Source: Affinundibacterium nitidum (GTDB taxonomy: Bacteria > Pseudomonadota > Gammaproteobacteria > Burkholderiales > Burkholderiaceae_D). Taken from it: DNA of 64,000 bases. Positions 47,661 to 58,400 of this stretch are shown here, in pieces (position 1 is the first letter of the stretch; every line of letters starts with the position of its first letter). The position numbers and the translations under genes were made by a program. The stretch is taken from the NCBI RefSeq assembly GCF_014284155.1, contig NZ_JACOFZ010000011.1:19490-83489 (forward strand), written 5' to 3'. The notes beneath the pieces were generated by a model. That model ran no database searches. It was not told the DNA's origin and saw only the letters and a list, made by a program, of their open reading frames with translations.

Positions 47661-50417
47661 ATGCATAATCACAAACGCCTATCGACAAGATTTTTGGGAA
47701 GCAAAGCGCTGAAGGCTGCTGCTTTTTCCTCTTTGCTTGTCTTCTCAAATGCATATGCGACCGGTCTCGGGAAGTTGACAGTGCTTTCCTCACTTGGACA
47801 GCCATTACGAGCTGAAATTGAGCTCACTTCTCCGAATAAAGAAGAGATTAACTCACTTGTGCCTAAAGTCGCTTCAATTGAAGCGTTTCGGCAAGCAAAC
47901 ATCGAGTTTAATCCAGCATTGCTATCCCTCCGGTTTGCTGTTGAGCCACGTGGAAAAGGTTATGTTATCCGCGTGACTTCCACTCAGCCGATGAACGAAC
48001 CATGGATCGACTTCTTGCTGGAGATGAATGCTAGTAACGGCAAACTGGTACGCGAATATACTGCTTTGTTGGACCCAGCTGAATTATCCAATGGCCAGTC
48101 GGCTCAGGTCGTAAACCCCTCGACACCTAACGTCGTCATTAAGCAGGTGACACCTGTATTGAGCGCCAAGAATCAAGAACAGGCAGCCAATGCAAAAGAG
48201 TCCCCAGCTAGCGCCTCAGCAAAAAAAAACACGTCTAATGTAGGCAAAGAAAATAGCGAGCCTGGCGCTCATCAATACAAAGTTAAGCCCGGCGATACGT
48301 TGATGAAAATTGCGTCGAGCAATTTGAACGGTGTTTCGCTGGATCAAATGCTCGTTGGTATCTATCGCGCAAATCCGCAGGCCTTCGTTGGCGACAATAT
48401 GAATCGCTTAAAGGCTGGGCAGATTTTAACGATTCCAGATGCAGAAACTGCGCGTGCCTCTAGCAGTTCAGATGCTCACGCCGTTGTTCAAGCGCATTCT
48501 GCTGATTTTAACGCCTATCGTAATAAGCTCGCTGGTCAGGTAATGACTGCGCCAGCTGAGAAGGCAGCGAGCAGTAAGCAATCGGCGACTGGAACAATTA
48601 CAACGAAAGTTAAAGAGGCGCCAACTCCAACGAATGAAGCCCTCGATAAGCTTAAATTATCAAAAGTCCCTGCGGCTAGTGCAAAAGCAAGTGCCTCGGC
48701 GAAAGGCTTTTCTGAGGAAGATCGGATAGCAAAAGACAAAGCTTTAGCCGATGCAAACGCTCGCGTTAAAGAGTTGGAAAGAAATGTTAATGACCTGAAT
48801 AAGTTGCTCGCAGTGCCTGCGAAAGGCGCGCCTTCAGCCAGTGCCGTTGCTTCAAAACCTGCGGAGGTAAAACCTGAACCAGCTTCGAAAACTGCTTCTA
48901 GCGCGGTAAGCGCAGTTGCGAGCGCATCCGCATCTCATTCTGCAACTTCGTCAGAAAAGGCTGCTTCTGCGGAAAGTGCTTCAGCGGTTGCTTCCGCTGC
49001 GTCTAAAGCGAGTGTCGATGCTAGCCAAGCAAGTGCTGCTTCAGCTGCACCTGCTAAACCAAAACCTAAACGTCCAGCTCCGCCGCCAGCTCCTGTGGTT
49101 GAGGATTCAGGTTGGTTTGATATGAAATATATGATTGCTGGCGGTCTTTTGCTAGTGATCGCAGGTGGTATCGGTGTCTACTCAAGCCGTCGTAAGAAGA
49201 ACGCGCATCAATTTGAAGATAGCATTCTCACTGGTTCAAGTTTGAAGGCGAATTCAATGTTTGGCTCGACGGGGGGGCAAAGCGTCGATACAAATAACAG
49301 TGTTTTCAATTCAAACTTTGCGCCATCTGCAAGTCAGCTCGATGCAAATGAGGTCGATCCTGTTGCAGAGGCGGATGTGTATATCGCATATGGCCGGGAT
49401 ACACAGGCTGAAGAAATTTTGAAGGAAGCATTGCGTACACAGCCAGATCGTCATGCGGTGAGACTTAAGTTGCTTGAGATTTACTACAGTCGTAAAGACT
49501 TGCGTTCTTATGAGCTTTTTGCCGGTGAACTTTATGGCATGACTCATGGAGAGGGCGAGGAGTGGACTCAGGCAGCTTCGATGGGTGTCGCACTTGATCC
49601 AAATAATCCACTCTATGCAGGTGCGAGCGCTCCGGCTGAATCTTTTGCTTCAGGTAGCCTTGGTTTGCCAACCCAGCCGCTAGAGGATTTGGAGCCTGAT
49701 CCTATTCTCGATAGTTCGTTGTCAGAAGATATGCTAGATTCGATCAGCATTATCGATACAGCTCATGCCTTATCGGATGATTCTGGAATGCCTGACTTAG
49801 GGTTGGATATGCCACAATCGGCAGCAGGCGATTTGAAAGCTGATGAGGGAATTCTGGACTTTGATTTGGATATTTCCGAGTCTTCTGAACCAGTTGCAGC
49901 GCAGGATGATAGTTTAGATTTTGCGCCAACTCTTCCAGAGATTGATGCGGTGAGTACAATTAACAAGATCAAGGAAGAGGAGCCTACTCCAGTCATTGAT
50001 TTTGGTTCGATTGACTTTGATCTGGGTGGTGACGAAGAACCGAAGGCGGTCGTTGCTGAAGAGGTGGCGTTGCCTGAATTTAATAGTGGATCCTCGCTTG
50101 ATTTTTCGATGGAGCCAGTGTCTCAACCGTCCAGTGGCGGAGGTGATTTGGAATTTGAACTGCCAGAAATGAGTGATAGTTCAAATATCGCGACGAACGA
50201 TAGCGATGCGATAGAGTTGAGCGATTCAGCAGAGCTCAATGATTCCAGTGATGTTTCACCTTACAATGCAGAGATGGCGACAAAGCTTGATTTGGCAGTT
50301 GCCTATCAAGAAATCGGTGACAAAGAAGGTGCTCGTGAATTGCTTGAAGAAGTCATTCGCGGCGGTTCTGACGATCAGGTACAAAAAGCAAAAGCGATGT
50401 TGGAGCAACTGGTCTAA
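47661..50417 (+). CDS. fimV: FimV/HubP-family polar assembly protein
   Basis: A large membrane protein of 918 residues involved in polar organisation, type IV pili and motility in relatives. It has a signal peptide (cleavage near NAYA), the conserved FimV N-domain (GLGKLTVLSSLGQPLRAEIEL), a LysM peptidoglycan-binding domain at about 208-263 (YKVKPGDTLMKIAS), a low-complexity Ala/Ser-rich coil, a single membrane segment (about 490-510), an acidic Asp/Glu-rich cytoplasmic domain with TPR-like repeats (AEADVYIAYGRDTQAEEIL), and the C-terminal FimV motif (KLDLAVAYQEIGDKEGARELLEEVI). Confidence 0.93.
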   Translation: MHNHKRLSTRFLGSKALKAAAFSSLLVFSNAYATGLGKLTVLSSLGQPLRAEIELTSPNKEEINSLVPKVASIEAFRQANIEFNPALLSLRFAVEPRGKGYVIRVTSTQPMNEPWIDFLLEMNASNGKLVREYTALLDPAELSNGQSAQVVNPSTPNVVIKQVTPVLSAKNQEQAANAKESPASASAKKNTSNVGKENSEPGAHQYKVKPGDTLMKIASSNLNGVSLDQMLVGIYRANPQAFVGDNMNRLKAGQILTIPDAETARASSSSDAHAVVQAHSADFNAYRNKLAGQVMTAPAEKAASSKQSATGTITTKVKEAPTPTNEALDKLKLSKVPAASAKASASAKGFSEEDRIAKDKALADANARVKELERNVNDLNKLLAVPAKGAPSASAVASKPAEVKPEPASKTASSAVSAVASASASHSATSSEKAASAESASAVASAASKASVDASQASAASAAPAKPKPKRPAPPPAPVVEDSGWFDMKYMIAGGLLLVIAGGIGVYSSRRKKNAHQFEDSILTGSSLKANSMFGSTGGQSVDTNNSVFNSNFAPSASQLDANEVDPVAEADVYIAYGRDTQAEEILKEALRTQPDRHAVRLKLLEIYYSRKDLRSYELFAGELYGMTHGEGEEWTQAASMGVALDPNNPLYAGASAPAESFASGSLGLPTQPLEDLEPDPILDSSLSEDMLDSISIIDTAHALSDDSGMPDLGLDMPQSAAGDLKADEGILDFDLDISESSEPVAAQDDSLDFAPTLPEIDAVSTINKIKEEEPTPVIDFGSIDFDLGGDEEPKAVVAEEVALPEFNSGSSLDFSMEPVSQPSSGGGDLEFELPEMSDSSNIATNDSDAIELSDSAELNDSSDVSPYNAEMATKLDLAVAYQEIGDKEGARELLEEVIRGGSDDQVQKAKAMLEQLV

Positions 50418-50440
50418 CAGAGTTCCTTGTTTTGAAAATA

Positions 50441-50470
50441 GGGCGCTGCGAAAGCTAGCGCCCATTTTTA
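50441..50470 (+). terminator. Terminator after fimV
   Basis: GGGCGCT (50441-50447) pairs with AGCGCCC (50457-50463), followed by ATTTTTATTT. Confidence 0.82.
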
Positions 50471-50491
50471 TTTGAAGAGTTCACTTTTTTC

Positions 50492-51307
50492 ATGAATAGA
50501 ATAGTTCTAGGTGTTGAGTATGATGGTGTTGGATATCAGGGGTGGCAAACGCAACCCCATGGTAAAACTGTGCAAGATACTCTGGAGCGAGCGTTATTTG
50601 ACTTTGCGAAAGTTCGGATCGACACCGTCTGTGCGGGTAGGACTGACGCTGGTGTCCATGCGTTGGAGCAGGTCGTACATTTTGATACCGATTTGGTGAG
50701 GGCAATGTATTCTTGGGTGAATGGCGTCAATTCATTTCTTCCATCAAGTATTGCGGTCAAGTGGGCAAAGGAGTTGGGCCAAGTTGATGCAAGCGATCAG
50801 CAGGGATTTCATTCTCGATTTAGTGCATATTCGCGCACTTATCATTATGTATTACTTAATACCGCAGTTCGTTCTCCAACGATACATGGTCGCGCCGGAT
50901 GGTTTTTTCGGCCATTAGACTTAGAGTTAATGGAGGCAGCAGCGAAATTCTTGTTGGGCGAGCATGATTTTTCAGCATTTCGTGCAACTGGGTGTCAAGC
51001 AAAATCCCCCATTAAAACAATGTACGAGGTCGACATTAAACGGAATGGTGATCTTTTCGTGTTTTCACTTCGGGCAAGCGCTTTTCTTCATCATATGGTC
51101 AGAAACATCATTGGTTCTCTGCTGTTTGTCGGTTCTGGTAGGCGTCCGCCTCATTGGATTGGTGAGTTGCTTGAAAGTAAAGACCGAAGTTTGGCAGCAC
51201 CAACATTCATGCCTGATGGTTTATATTTAGCCAAGATTTCCTACGACAGAAAATGGGATTTACCTGAGTCGAATGCGCAGAATTTGCCTTTCATCGCACG
51301 TATTTGA
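50492..51307 (+). CDS. truA: tRNA pseudouridine(38-40) synthase
   Basis: Isomerises uridine 38-40 in tRNA anticodon arms. The catalytic Asp52 is in CAGRTDAGVHALEQVVHF; the N-terminus VLGVEYDGVGYQGWQTQ and the RNA-binding AFLHHMVRNIIGSLLFVG are standard. At 271 residues it is complete. In many relatives trpF-trpB-trpA follow truA, but here lepA does. Confidence 0.96.
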   Translation: MNRIVLGVEYDGVGYQGWQTQPHGKTVQDTLERALFDFAKVRIDTVCAGRTDAGVHALEQVVHFDTDLVRAMYSWVNGVNSFLPSSIAVKWAKELGQVDASDQQGFHSRFSAYSRTYHYVLLNTAVRSPTIHGRAGWFFRPLDLELMEAAAKFLLGEHDFSAFRATGCQAKSPIKTMYEVDIKRNGDLFVFSLRASAFLHHMVRNIIGSLLFVGSGRRPPHWIGELLESKDRSLAAPTFMPDGLYLAKISYDRKWDLPESNAQNLPFIARI

Positions 51308-51314
51308 TTTGCTT

Positions 51315-51402
51315 GGTTTTTACCGGTTTGGTTTGTGTGTGCAGTTGCTTGTGTCTACGCCAACAAAAAAATGATTTGCAAGAGGAAAGATCGGTAAAAA
51401 CC
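51315..51402. repeat. Long-range inverted repeat between truA and lepA
   Basis: GGTTTTTACCG (51315-51325) is the exact reverse complement of CGGTAAAAACC (51392-51402), 66 bases apart. A further CGGTAAAA copy is at 51412-51419. Confidence 0.6.
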
Positions 51403-51445
51403 TGTGAATTCCGGTAAAATGTCGTTTTTGCATAACCCATTGATT

Positions 51446-51490
51446 AGGCGCTCGCCTGGGGATATTTGCCCAGCATAGAGCGCCTTTTTT
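51446..51490 (+). terminator. Terminator or attenuator in the lepA leader
   Basis: AGGCGCTC (51446-51453) pairs with GAGCGCCT (51478-51485), with an inner CTGGG / CCCAG helix, followed by six T. It ends only 23 bases before the lepA ATG. Confidence 0.8.
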
Positions 51491-51513
51491 GTAATTGGCA
51501 ATTTGAATCTCTA

Positions 51514-53307
51514 ATGAATAATATTCGTAATTTCTCCATTATCGCCCACATTGATCACGGTAAATCTACCTTGGCAGACCGCATTATTCAATTATGTGGT
51601 GGTCTATCTGATCGTGAGATGGAAGCGCAAGTTCTTGACTCTATGGATATCGAGAAAGAGCGTGGCATTACGATTAAGGCTCAGACTGCGGCGCTCCAAT
51701 ACAAGGCGCTTGATGGTAATGTCTATAACCTGAATCTAATCGATACGCCAGGGCATGTCGATTTCAGTTATGAAGTTAGTCGCTCATTGTCTGCATGTGA
51801 AGGTGCGCTTCTTGTTGTGGATGCATCGCAAGGCGTGGAAGCACAAACGGTTGCTAATTGCTATACAGCGATAGAGCTCGGAGTCGAAGTTGTTCCGGTG
51901 CTAAATAAGATTGATTTGCCTTCTGCAGATCCTGCAAACGCAAGTTCAGAAATTGAAGAAGTCATAGGGATCGATGCCAGTGACGCGGTTCAATGCTCAG
52001 CAAAAACAGGCCTCGGCGTTCGCGATATTCTTGAGTCTCTGATTAAAAAAGTTCCAGCGCCAAATGGTGATCCTGAGGCACCGTTACAGGCTCTGATTAT
52101 CGACTCTTGGTTTGATAATTACGTTGGTGTGGTGATGTTGGTGCGAATCGTAAATGGCACTTTGCGCCCAAAAGACAAGATTTTATTTATGGCGACCGAA
52201 GCTCAACATCTTGTTGAAAGCGTTGGTGTTTTTACGCCGAAGTCTTTGTCCCGTAGTGAGCTTTCAGCAGGTCAAGTCGGTTTCATCATCGCAGGTATTA
52301 AGGAGCTTAAAGCTGCGAAAGTGGGGGACACGATCACTACTGTAGCTAAACCATCAAAAGAGCCACTTCCAGGCTTTAAAGAAGTGCAGCCGCAGGTTTT
52401 TGCCGGTCTTTTCCCAGTTGAGGCAAATCAATACGATGCTTTGCGAGATTCTTTGGAAAAGCTGAAGCTCAACGATGCCGCACTGATGTATGAGCCAGAA
52501 GTATCTCAGGCATTGGGCTTCGGCTTCCGCTGCGGGTTCTTGGGCTTGCTTCATATGGAAATCGTCCAAGAACGGCTTGAGCGCGAATTTGATATGGACT
52601 TGATCACAACAGCGCCAACTGTTGTGTATGAGGTAGTCCTTGGCGATGGAACGATTATCCAGGTCGACAATCCATCGAAAATGCCTGACCCATCGAAGAT
52701 CGAAGAAATTCGCGAGCCAATTGTCACAGTGAACTTATACATGCCACAGGAATATGTCGGATCTGTGATTACACTGTGCACTTCAAAGCGCGGTGTGCAA
52801 TTGGATATGAGCTACCATGGTCGCCAAGTAAAATTGACATATGAGATGCCAATGGCGGAGATCGTGTTGGATTTCTTTGATCGTTTGAAGTCTACATCGC
52901 GTGGTTATGCCTCGATGGACTACGAATTTAAGGAAAATCGAGCTGCTGACGTTGTGAAAGTCGATATGTTGATTAACAGCGAAAAAGTCGATGCATTAGC
53001 AATCATCGTCCATCGATCAAATGCACATTATCGTGGTCGTGCTGTTGCGGCGAAAATGCGAGAATTGATTCCACGTCAGATGTTTGATGTTGCAATTCAG
53101 GCCGCCATCGGTGCGAATATCATCTCCCGTGAAAACGTTAAAGCCTTGCGCAAGAACGTATTGGCGAAATGCTATGGTGGCGATATTAGCCGTAAGCGTA
53201 AGCTTCTCGAAAAACAGAAGGCAGGTAAGAAGCGTATGAAACAGGTCGGATCCGTAGAGATCCCGCAAGAAGCGTTTTTGGCGATTCTACAAGTGGAAGA
53301 AAAATGA
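51514..53307 (+). CDS. lepA: Elongation factor 4 (LepA)
   Basis: A ribosome-associated GTPase of 597 residues. G motifs: [14 protein letters not shown] (G1), GITIKAQT (G2), DTPGHVDF (G3), NKID (G4). The unique C-terminal domain ends in [28 protein letters not shown]. The start [16 protein letters not shown] at 51514 matches the family; a longer TTG reading would begin inside a terminator hairpin. The stop overlaps lepB by four bases (ATGA), so the two are coupled. Confidence 0.97.
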   Translation: MNNIRNFSIIAHIDHGKSTLADRIIQLCGGLSDREMEAQVLDSMDIEKERGITIKAQTAALQYKALDGNVYNLNLIDTPGHVDFSYEVSRSLSACEGALLVVDASQGVEAQTVANCYTAIELGVEVVPVLNKIDLPSADPANASSEIEEVIGIDASDAVQCSAKTGLGVRDILESLIKKVPAPNGDPEAPLQALIIDSWFDNYVGVVMLVRIVNGTLRPKDKILFMATEAQHLVESVGVFTPKSLSRSELSAGQVGFIIAGIKELKAAKVGDTITTVAKPSKEPLPGFKEVQPQVFAGLFPVEANQYDALRDSLEKLKLNDAALMYEPEVSQALGFGFRCGFLGLLHMEIVQERLEREFDMDLITTAPTVVYEVVLGDGTIIQVDNPSKMPDPSKIEEIREPIVTVNLYMPQEYVGSVITLCTSKRGVQLDMSYHGRQVKLTYEMPMAEIVLDFFDRLKSTSRGYASMDYEFKENRAADVVKVDMLINSEKVDALAIIVHRSNAHYRGRAVAAKMRELIPRQMFDVAIQAAIGANIISRENVKALRKNVLAKCYGGDISRKRKLLEKQKAGKKRMKQVGSVEIPQEAFLAILQVEEK

Positions 53308-54194
53308 GTTTTCAATTCTTAGTAAAGTACTTTGCATCAATCCTCTTTCTTTTGATGATTGTGACGGGCATTATTTGGGCTCTAGATTCCTTTGTTTGGT
53401 CTAAACGTCGAAAAATACTTGCTCAGAACGCACTAAAGCAAACGGGTCGTGAAGATCAAATGTCGGAAGATGAGAAGCATGCTTTAATTGCACCTTTCTT
53501 GAGGCAGCCAACTTGGGTTGAATATTCTGGGAGTTTCTTTCCTGTGATTGCCTTGGTGTTTGTTTTGCGATCGTTTCTATTCGAGCCTTTTAAGATTCCT
53601 TCTGCCTCAATGTTGCCAACTTTGTATGTTGGTGATCTTATTTTAGTAAATAAGTTCACTTATGGAATTCGCCTTCCGATTGTTGGAACAAAAATTATTG
53701 AGGTGAATAATCCTAAACGTGGCGATGTGATGGTCTTTAAATATCCAAATGACCCAAGTCTCGACTATATTAAAAGGGTAGTGGGCGTGCCTGGCGATGT
53801 TGTGACATATAAAGATAAAAAACTTTCCATTAACGGACAAGCGGTTAGTTATGTTCCTCAGAACGAGTTCTTGCATGATGGTGCTGATCTGCGCTATTCG
53901 AAACAATATGCGGAAAATTTAACTGGTGTAGAGCATCGTATTTTGAACAATGATAGTGCGGGAACTATGCTTTTGCAGGCACCTCAGTTTCCGATGTCTG
54001 AGCAATGTAGTTATGAGTACGATAACTTCACCTGTAAAGTGCCAGAGGGGCATTACTTTATGATGGGTGATAATCGTGACGATAGTATGGATAGTCGTTA
54101 TTGGGGCTTTGTCCCAGACAAGAATATTGTGGGAAAAGCGTTCTTCATTTGGATGAACTTTGGTGATTTGAAGAGAATCGGTAGCTTTAAATAA
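53304..54194 (+). CDS. lepB: Signal peptidase I
   Basis: Inner-membrane serine/lysine peptidase that removes Sec and Tat signal peptides. Two N-terminal membrane segments (about 6-28 and 78-92) are followed by the catalytic Ser102 ([10 protein letters not shown]) and Lys157 ([11 protein letters not shown]), then the box [16 protein letters not shown]. At 296 residues it is typical of Burkholderiales. It is coupled to lepA. Confidence 0.96.
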   Translation: MSFQFLVKYFASILFLLMIVTGIIWALDSFVWSKRRKILAQNALKQTGREDQMSEDEKHALIAPFLRQPTWVEYSGSFFPVIALVFVLRSFLFEPFKIPSASMLPTLYVGDLILVNKFTYGIRLPIVGTKIIEVNNPKRGDVMVFKYPNDPSLDYIKRVVGVPGDVVTYKDKKLSINGQAVSYVPQNEFLHDGADLRYSKQYAENLTGVEHRILNNDSAGTMLLQAPQFPMSEQCSYEYDNFTCKVPEGHYFMMGDNRDDSMDSRYWGFVPDKNIVGKAFFIWMNFGDLKRIGSFK

Positions 54195-54207
54195 TTGGGG
54201 GAATAAA

Positions 54208-54606
54208 ATGACTCAACGTATGAAAATGCTGGTTGCACGAAAACAGTCTGGAATGTCGATTATTGGCTTGATATTTTTGTTGGGCCTGATCGCAGTTGTT
54301 GTTTTGATTGGCGCCAAAATTACACCGACTGCGATGGAGTTCTTGGCGGTGAAGCGTGCAATCATTACGGCGAAGGCGAGCGGTAATAGCGTTGCTGACA
54401 TTCAAAAGTCTTTCGATAAGCAAGCCGAAGTTGCTTACATCACCTCGATTAAAGGTAATGATCTCATCATCGAAAAAGAGGAAACCGGCTACGAGGTGAG
54501 TTTTTACTACACTAAGAAAATCCCATTAGCCGGCCCCGCAAGTCTTTTGCTGGAGTATGAGGGAACTACTCAAAAAACCAAATTCAAGACGAAGAAAATC
54601 GATTGA
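54208..54606 (+). CDS. DUF4845 single-pass membrane protein
   Basis: A 132-residue protein with one N-terminal membrane segment preceded by a pilin-like [12 protein letters not shown] boundary, then a small soluble domain facing the periplasm. It belongs to the DUF4845 family, regularly found between lepB and rnc in betaproteobacteria; its function is not established. It overlaps or abuts rnc, so it is co-expressed with it. Confidence 0.85.
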   Translation: MTQRMKMLVARKQSGMSIIGLIFLLGLIAVVVLIGAKITPTAMEFLAVKRAIITAKASGNSVADIQKSFDKQAEVAYITSIKGNDLIIEKEETGYEVSFYYTKKIPLAGPASLLLEYEGTTQKTKFKTKKID

Positions 54607-54614
54607 AATCTAGT

Positions 54615-55466
54615 ATGAATGAACAATTGCTGCAAAAACGGTTAGGACACCAATTTAAGGATGTTGCACTTCTGCAGCAGGCATTGACACATCGTAGCCA
54701 CAGTACTACTCACAACGAACGTTTGGAGTTCTTGGGCGATTCAATCCTTAACTGTGTTGTCGCTTCGATTCTTTTTGAAACCTTCGATCGTATTGATGAG
54801 GGGGATCTTTCCCGGGTGAGAGCCAATCTCGTTAAGCAACAGTCCTTGTTTGAGATTGCTCAAAAAATGGAATTGTCGCAGTTCCTGCGCCTTGGTGAGG
54901 GGGAATTGAAGTCTGGTGGATTTCGTCGTCCTTCGATCTTAGCGGATACCCTAGAGGCCTTGTTCGGCGCGATTTATCTGGATGCGGGTTTTGATGCCGC
55001 GCGAAGCGTGATTAAGGCGCTTTACGCACCTATACTTGTTTCAGTTGATCCAACAACGCTAGGCAAAGATGCGAAAACTTTGCTGCAAGAATTCTTGCAA
55101 AGCAAAAAAATTGCGTTGCCACTTTATAATGTAGTAGCGACACATGGCGCGGCTCATAACCAGGAATTCGAAATCGAATGTTTGGTTCCCAAGCTCGAAA
55201 TCCAAGTTTTTGGTACCGGTGGGAGTCGCCGTGCTGGCGAACAGGCAGCTGCAAAGTTAGCGTTGGACACCGCTGTTGCGCTTTTGGCGAAAACACCGAC
55301 GGGCCGTAAAAGCAAGAGTAGAACTGCGCAGATGAAGCTGGCTGGTATAGCAACGGTACAGTCAACTGGCACAGCCACAATCGATAATGAGATGAGTTCA
55401 AGTATGGACTCGCAATTATCATTAGACGTCGCTATAGTCGATGCCACTAAGAGTAAAACAGCATGA
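54615..55466 (+). CDS. rnc: Ribonuclease III
   Basis: Cleaves double-stranded RNA, including rRNA precursors. The catalytic signature is [14 protein letters not shown], with the second acidic site in [16 protein letters not shown], and a double-stranded-RNA-binding domain ([33 protein letters not shown]) follows. The C-terminal 50-60 residues are a Ser/Thr/Lys-rich tail of unclear role. An in-frame TTG at 54603, overlapping the DUF4845 stop, is an alternative start; ATG 54615 fits the family better. The stop overlaps era (ATGA). Confidence 0.95.
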   Translation: MNEQLLQKRLGHQFKDVALLQQALTHRSHSTTHNERLEFLGDSILNCVVASILFETFDRIDEGDLSRVRANLVKQQSLFEIAQKMELSQFLRLGEGELKSGGFRRPSILADTLEALFGAIYLDAGFDAARSVIKALYAPILVSVDPTTLGKDAKTLLQEFLQSKKIALPLYNVVATHGAAHNQEFEIECLVPKLEIQVFGTGGSRRAGEQAAAKLALDTAVALLAKTPTGRKSKSRTAQMKLAGIATVQSTGTATIDNEMSSSMDSQLSLDVAIVDATKSKTA

Positions 55467-56365
55467 ATTCATCATCGGAAGAAAATCAATATCGTTGCGG
55501 ATATATCGCGATCGTAGGGCGCCCTAATGTCGGCAAGTCGACTTTAATGAATGCCCTGATCGGTGCGAAGGTTAGCATCACATCTCGTAAAGCACAGACA
55601 ACCCGACATCGTATTACTGGAATTCAAACAAAAGACAATACTCAATACGTTTACGTCGACACTCCGGGTTTTCAAACGCGTCATTCAAATCCTTTGAACC
55701 GCACGTTGAACCGCACAGTAACGAATACGTTAATGGCGTCGGATGTGATTTTGTTTATCATTGAAGCAGGTACTTTTGGCGCAGCTGATCAGCAGGTCAT
55801 CGATTTATTGCCGAAGAATGTTCCTTGTATTCTGGTCATTAATAAATCTGACCGTGTTAAGGACAAAGCGATCTTGATGCCTTTCGCTCAAAAAGTGATG
55901 GCATTATTCCCGTTCGCTGCCGTAGTGCCGGTCTCGGCGACGTTGAAATTTCAGTTGGAAAATTTGGAAAAAGAAACGCGTAAACATCTCCCGCTCAATG
56001 ATCCAATTTTTGGCGACGATGACATTACTGATCGTAGTGAAAAATTTTTGGCGACCGAAATTGTGCGTGAAAAATTATTTCGATTCGTTGGTGATGAACT
56101 GCCTTATACAAGCACGGTTCTGATCGAAAAGTTTGAGCAAGAGGGTAATCTTCGCCGTGTATTTGTCGCCATTCTTGTTGATCGTGACGGTCACAAATCG
56201 ATGGTCATTGGCAATAAGGGCGCTCGCCTAAAAGATATTTCTACCCAATCACGCCAAGATATGGAAAAGCTTTTTGGTGGTCCAGTTTATCTGGAGATTT
56301 GGGTAAAAGTTAAGTCTGGATGGGCGGATAATGAGGCGGGCTTGCGCGCCTACGGCTACGAGTAA
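55463..56365 (+). CDS. era: GTPase Era
   Basis: An essential GTPase for 16S rRNA maturation and 30S assembly. G motifs are [18 protein letters not shown] and NKSD; the C-terminal KH domain has [26 protein letters not shown]. At 300 residues it is complete. It is coupled to rnc by a four-base overlap. Confidence 0.97.
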   Translation: MNSSSEENQYRCGYIAIVGRPNVGKSTLMNALIGAKVSITSRKAQTTRHRITGIQTKDNTQYVYVDTPGFQTRHSNPLNRTLNRTVTNTLMASDVILFIIEAGTFGAADQQVIDLLPKNVPCILVINKSDRVKDKAILMPFAQKVMALFPFAAVVPVSATLKFQLENLEKETRKHLPLNDPIFGDDDITDRSEKFLATEIVREKLFRFVGDELPYTSTVLIEKFEQEGNLRRVFVAILVDRDGHKSMVIGNKGARLKDISTQSRQDMEKLFGGPVYLEIWVKVKSGWADNEAGLRAYGYE

Positions 56366-56403
56366 TTCACAGGTATTTGCCCTTATAAAACAAAGGCCAC
56401 CAA

Positions 56404-57219
56404 TTGGATATTGACGACATTGAGATATCAATGGACGATATTGAGGTGATTCCTCAATTGGCTCCAGGCTTGCTCAGTGTCGCGCCACCTAAGCGCACGC
56501 AACGTAAAGATGTGCGTGTGACACATCAGCCTGGCTTCGTCCTTCATTCATATCCATACAAAGAAACTAGTCTTATCATCGATCTTTTTAGTCGAGACTT
56601 TGGTCGGGTATCCTTGGTTGCAAAAGGAGCGAAGCGTCCACATTCAAAATTGAGAAGCGTGCTGCAAACTTTTCAGCCACTAACAGTTGCTTGGAGTGGG
56701 AAATCGGAGGTGCGAACTTTGATCGGCGCTGAATGGGTGGGCGGCATGCTTCCGCTAGAGAAGTCCGCGCTATTGTGTGGCTTTTATTTGAATGAACTAC
56801 TAACTAAATTCCTGCTACGCAATGAAGCTTGTCAGGTACTGTTTGATCATTACGTTTCAACCTTGAATCAGCTTGCACATGGCGAAAGTGCCATGATCGC
56901 TTTGCGCAAATTTGAACTGGTTTTGCTACAGCAAGCGGGTCTGCTGGGTGACGTCACGACTTGTATATTGAGTCGAGCTCGCGTTCAAAATGATCGACTG
57001 TACGTACTTGACCCCGGTTCTGGTGCGCGCCCAGCGTTCGAATCTGATACTGTACCAAAAGTATACGGAAAAACATTGACTGATATGGAAAATGGATCGT
57101 ATTCTGACCCAGTGACTCAAGCGCAGAGTAAGCAATTAATGCGTTACTTGCTGCACCATCATTTACATGGTCAGGTGCTCAAGACGCGGCAAATTTTGAT
57201 CGATTTACAGAAATTATGA
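56404..57219 (+). CDS. recO: DNA repair protein RecO
   Basis: Recombination mediator that loads RecA with RecR. The OB-fold N-domain has [26 protein letters not shown], followed by [20 protein letters not shown] and the helical domain. The TTG at 56404 has AAAGG at ideal spacing and gives 271 residues; ATG at 56431 is an alternative that removes an acidic, poorly conserved leader. The stop overlaps pdxJ (ATGA). Confidence 0.92.
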   Translation: MDIDDIEISMDDIEVIPQLAPGLLSVAPPKRTQRKDVRVTHQPGFVLHSYPYKETSLIIDLFSRDFGRVSLVAKGAKRPHSKLRSVLQTFQPLTVAWSGKSEVRTLIGAEWVGGMLPLEKSALLCGFYLNELLTKFLLRNEACQVLFDHYVSTLNQLAHGESAMIALRKFELVLLQQAGLLGDVTTCILSRARVQNDRLYVLDPGSGARPAFESDTVPKVYGKTLTDMENGSYSDPVTQAQSKQLMRYLLHHHLHGQVLKTRQILIDLQKL

Positions 57220-57974
57220 ATATCCATCAGCAAACACAGATTATCGATTTGGGCATCAATATTGACCATGTTGCGACCCTTCGTAACGCACGAGGTACTA
57301 CTTATCCCGATCCCTTGCAAGCAGCCTTAATGGCTGAAGAGGCAGGTGCTGATTGCATTACCTTGCACCTGCGTGAAGATCGCCGACATATCAAAGATGC
57401 CGACGTATTGAGAATTCGCCCCGAGCTTCGTACTCGTATGAATTTGGAAGCTGCCGTAACGAAAGAAATGATTGATTTCGCATGCCGAGTTCGCCCTCAA
57501 GATGTTTGTCTTGTTCCAGAACGCCGTGAGGAGGTTACAACGGAAGGCGGATTGGATGTGTTACGGTACTTTGATGATGTGAAAGCGGCGACTGCACAGC
57601 TGCAAGCGGAAGGAATTCGTGTCAGCCTGTTTATCGATGCTGATAATAGTCAAATTGAGGCGGCAAAAAATACAGGTGCGACTGTGATTGAAATACACAC
57701 AGGTAAATATGCTGATGCGCACACGGATGTCGAGGCAAATCAGCAATTGCATCGGATCGCGTCAGCGGTTGATTTTGCGGTCAGCCTAGGCTTGAAGGTA
57801 AATGCGGGGCACGGTCTGCATTACACTAACACTCAAGCAATTGCCGCTTTACCAGGAATCTCAGAGCTCAATATTGGTCATGCTATCGTCGCCCATGCTG
57901 TGTTTGTTGGGTGGAATAAAGCGGTATCTGACATGAAAGCATTAATGGTGAAAGCTCGCTTAGGGCAGCGTTAA
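57216..57974 (+). CDS. pdxJ: Pyridoxine 5'-phosphate synthase
   Basis: The last ring-closing step of de novo vitamin B6 synthesis. A TIM-barrel protein of 252 residues, with [55 protein letters not shown] and [12 protein letters not shown], all standard active-site segments. It is coupled to recO and followed by acpS, the conserved pdxJ-acpS order. Confidence 0.97.
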   Translation: MNIHQQTQIIDLGINIDHVATLRNARGTTYPDPLQAALMAEEAGADCITLHLREDRRHIKDADVLRIRPELRTRMNLEAAVTKEMIDFACRVRPQDVCLVPERREEVTTEGGLDVLRYFDDVKAATAQLQAEGIRVSLFIDADNSQIEAAKNTGATVIEIHTGKYADAHTDVEANQQLHRIASAVDFAVSLGLKVNAGHGLHYTNTQAIAALPGISELNIGHAIVAHAVFVGWNKAVSDMKALMVKARLGQR

Positions 57975-57989
57975 TTGAGTGGATAGATA

Positions 57990-58400
57990 ATGATTTTTGG
58001 CATCGGTACTGACATTGTTCGAAGTGCACGAATCGAACAGGCGCTGCAAAAACGCGAGGGGCGCTTTGCAGAGAAGATTCTCGGTCCACAAGAACTGAAT
58101 GCCTTCCATTATCGTAGTCAGCCCCACTTCTCAAAAGCGGTTCGTTATTTGGCGACACGGTTTGCCGCCAAAGAGGCGTTGTCGAAAGCGATGGGTACAG
58201 GGTTTCGAAATCCATTAAGTTGGCATGGCGTGCAAGTGTTGAATTCTGATAATGGTCGCCCGATATTTGTTTTTGGCGAAGAATTGCAAGCGTGGTTCCA
58301 AAGCCGTAGGTTATCTGCTCACGTCACTATCTCTGATGAGCATGAATATGCTGTCGCGTTCGTTGTAATCGAATCTTTAGATTCCGTATGCCAAAAGTGA
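57990..58400 (+). CDS. acpS: Holo-[acyl-carrier-protein] synthase
   Basis: Transfers phosphopantetheine from coenzyme A to acyl carrier protein. The motifs [16 protein letters not shown] and [15 protein letters not shown] mark the metal and CoA site. At 136 residues it is complete. Its end overlaps uvrC by 13 bases. Confidence 0.95.
   Translation: MIFGIGTDIVRSARIEQALQKREGRFAEKILGPQELNAFHYRSQPHFSKAVRYLATRFAAKEALSKAMGTGFRNPLSWHGVQVLNSDNGRPIFVFGEELQAWFQSRRLSAHVTISDEHEYAVAFVVIESLDSVCQK

Noticed and set aside
48830-49060. Ala/Ser-rich repeats in fimV as possible DNA repeat array or CRISPR
   Set aside because: The DNA is not regularly repeated; it is low-complexity coding sequence typical of FimV linkers.
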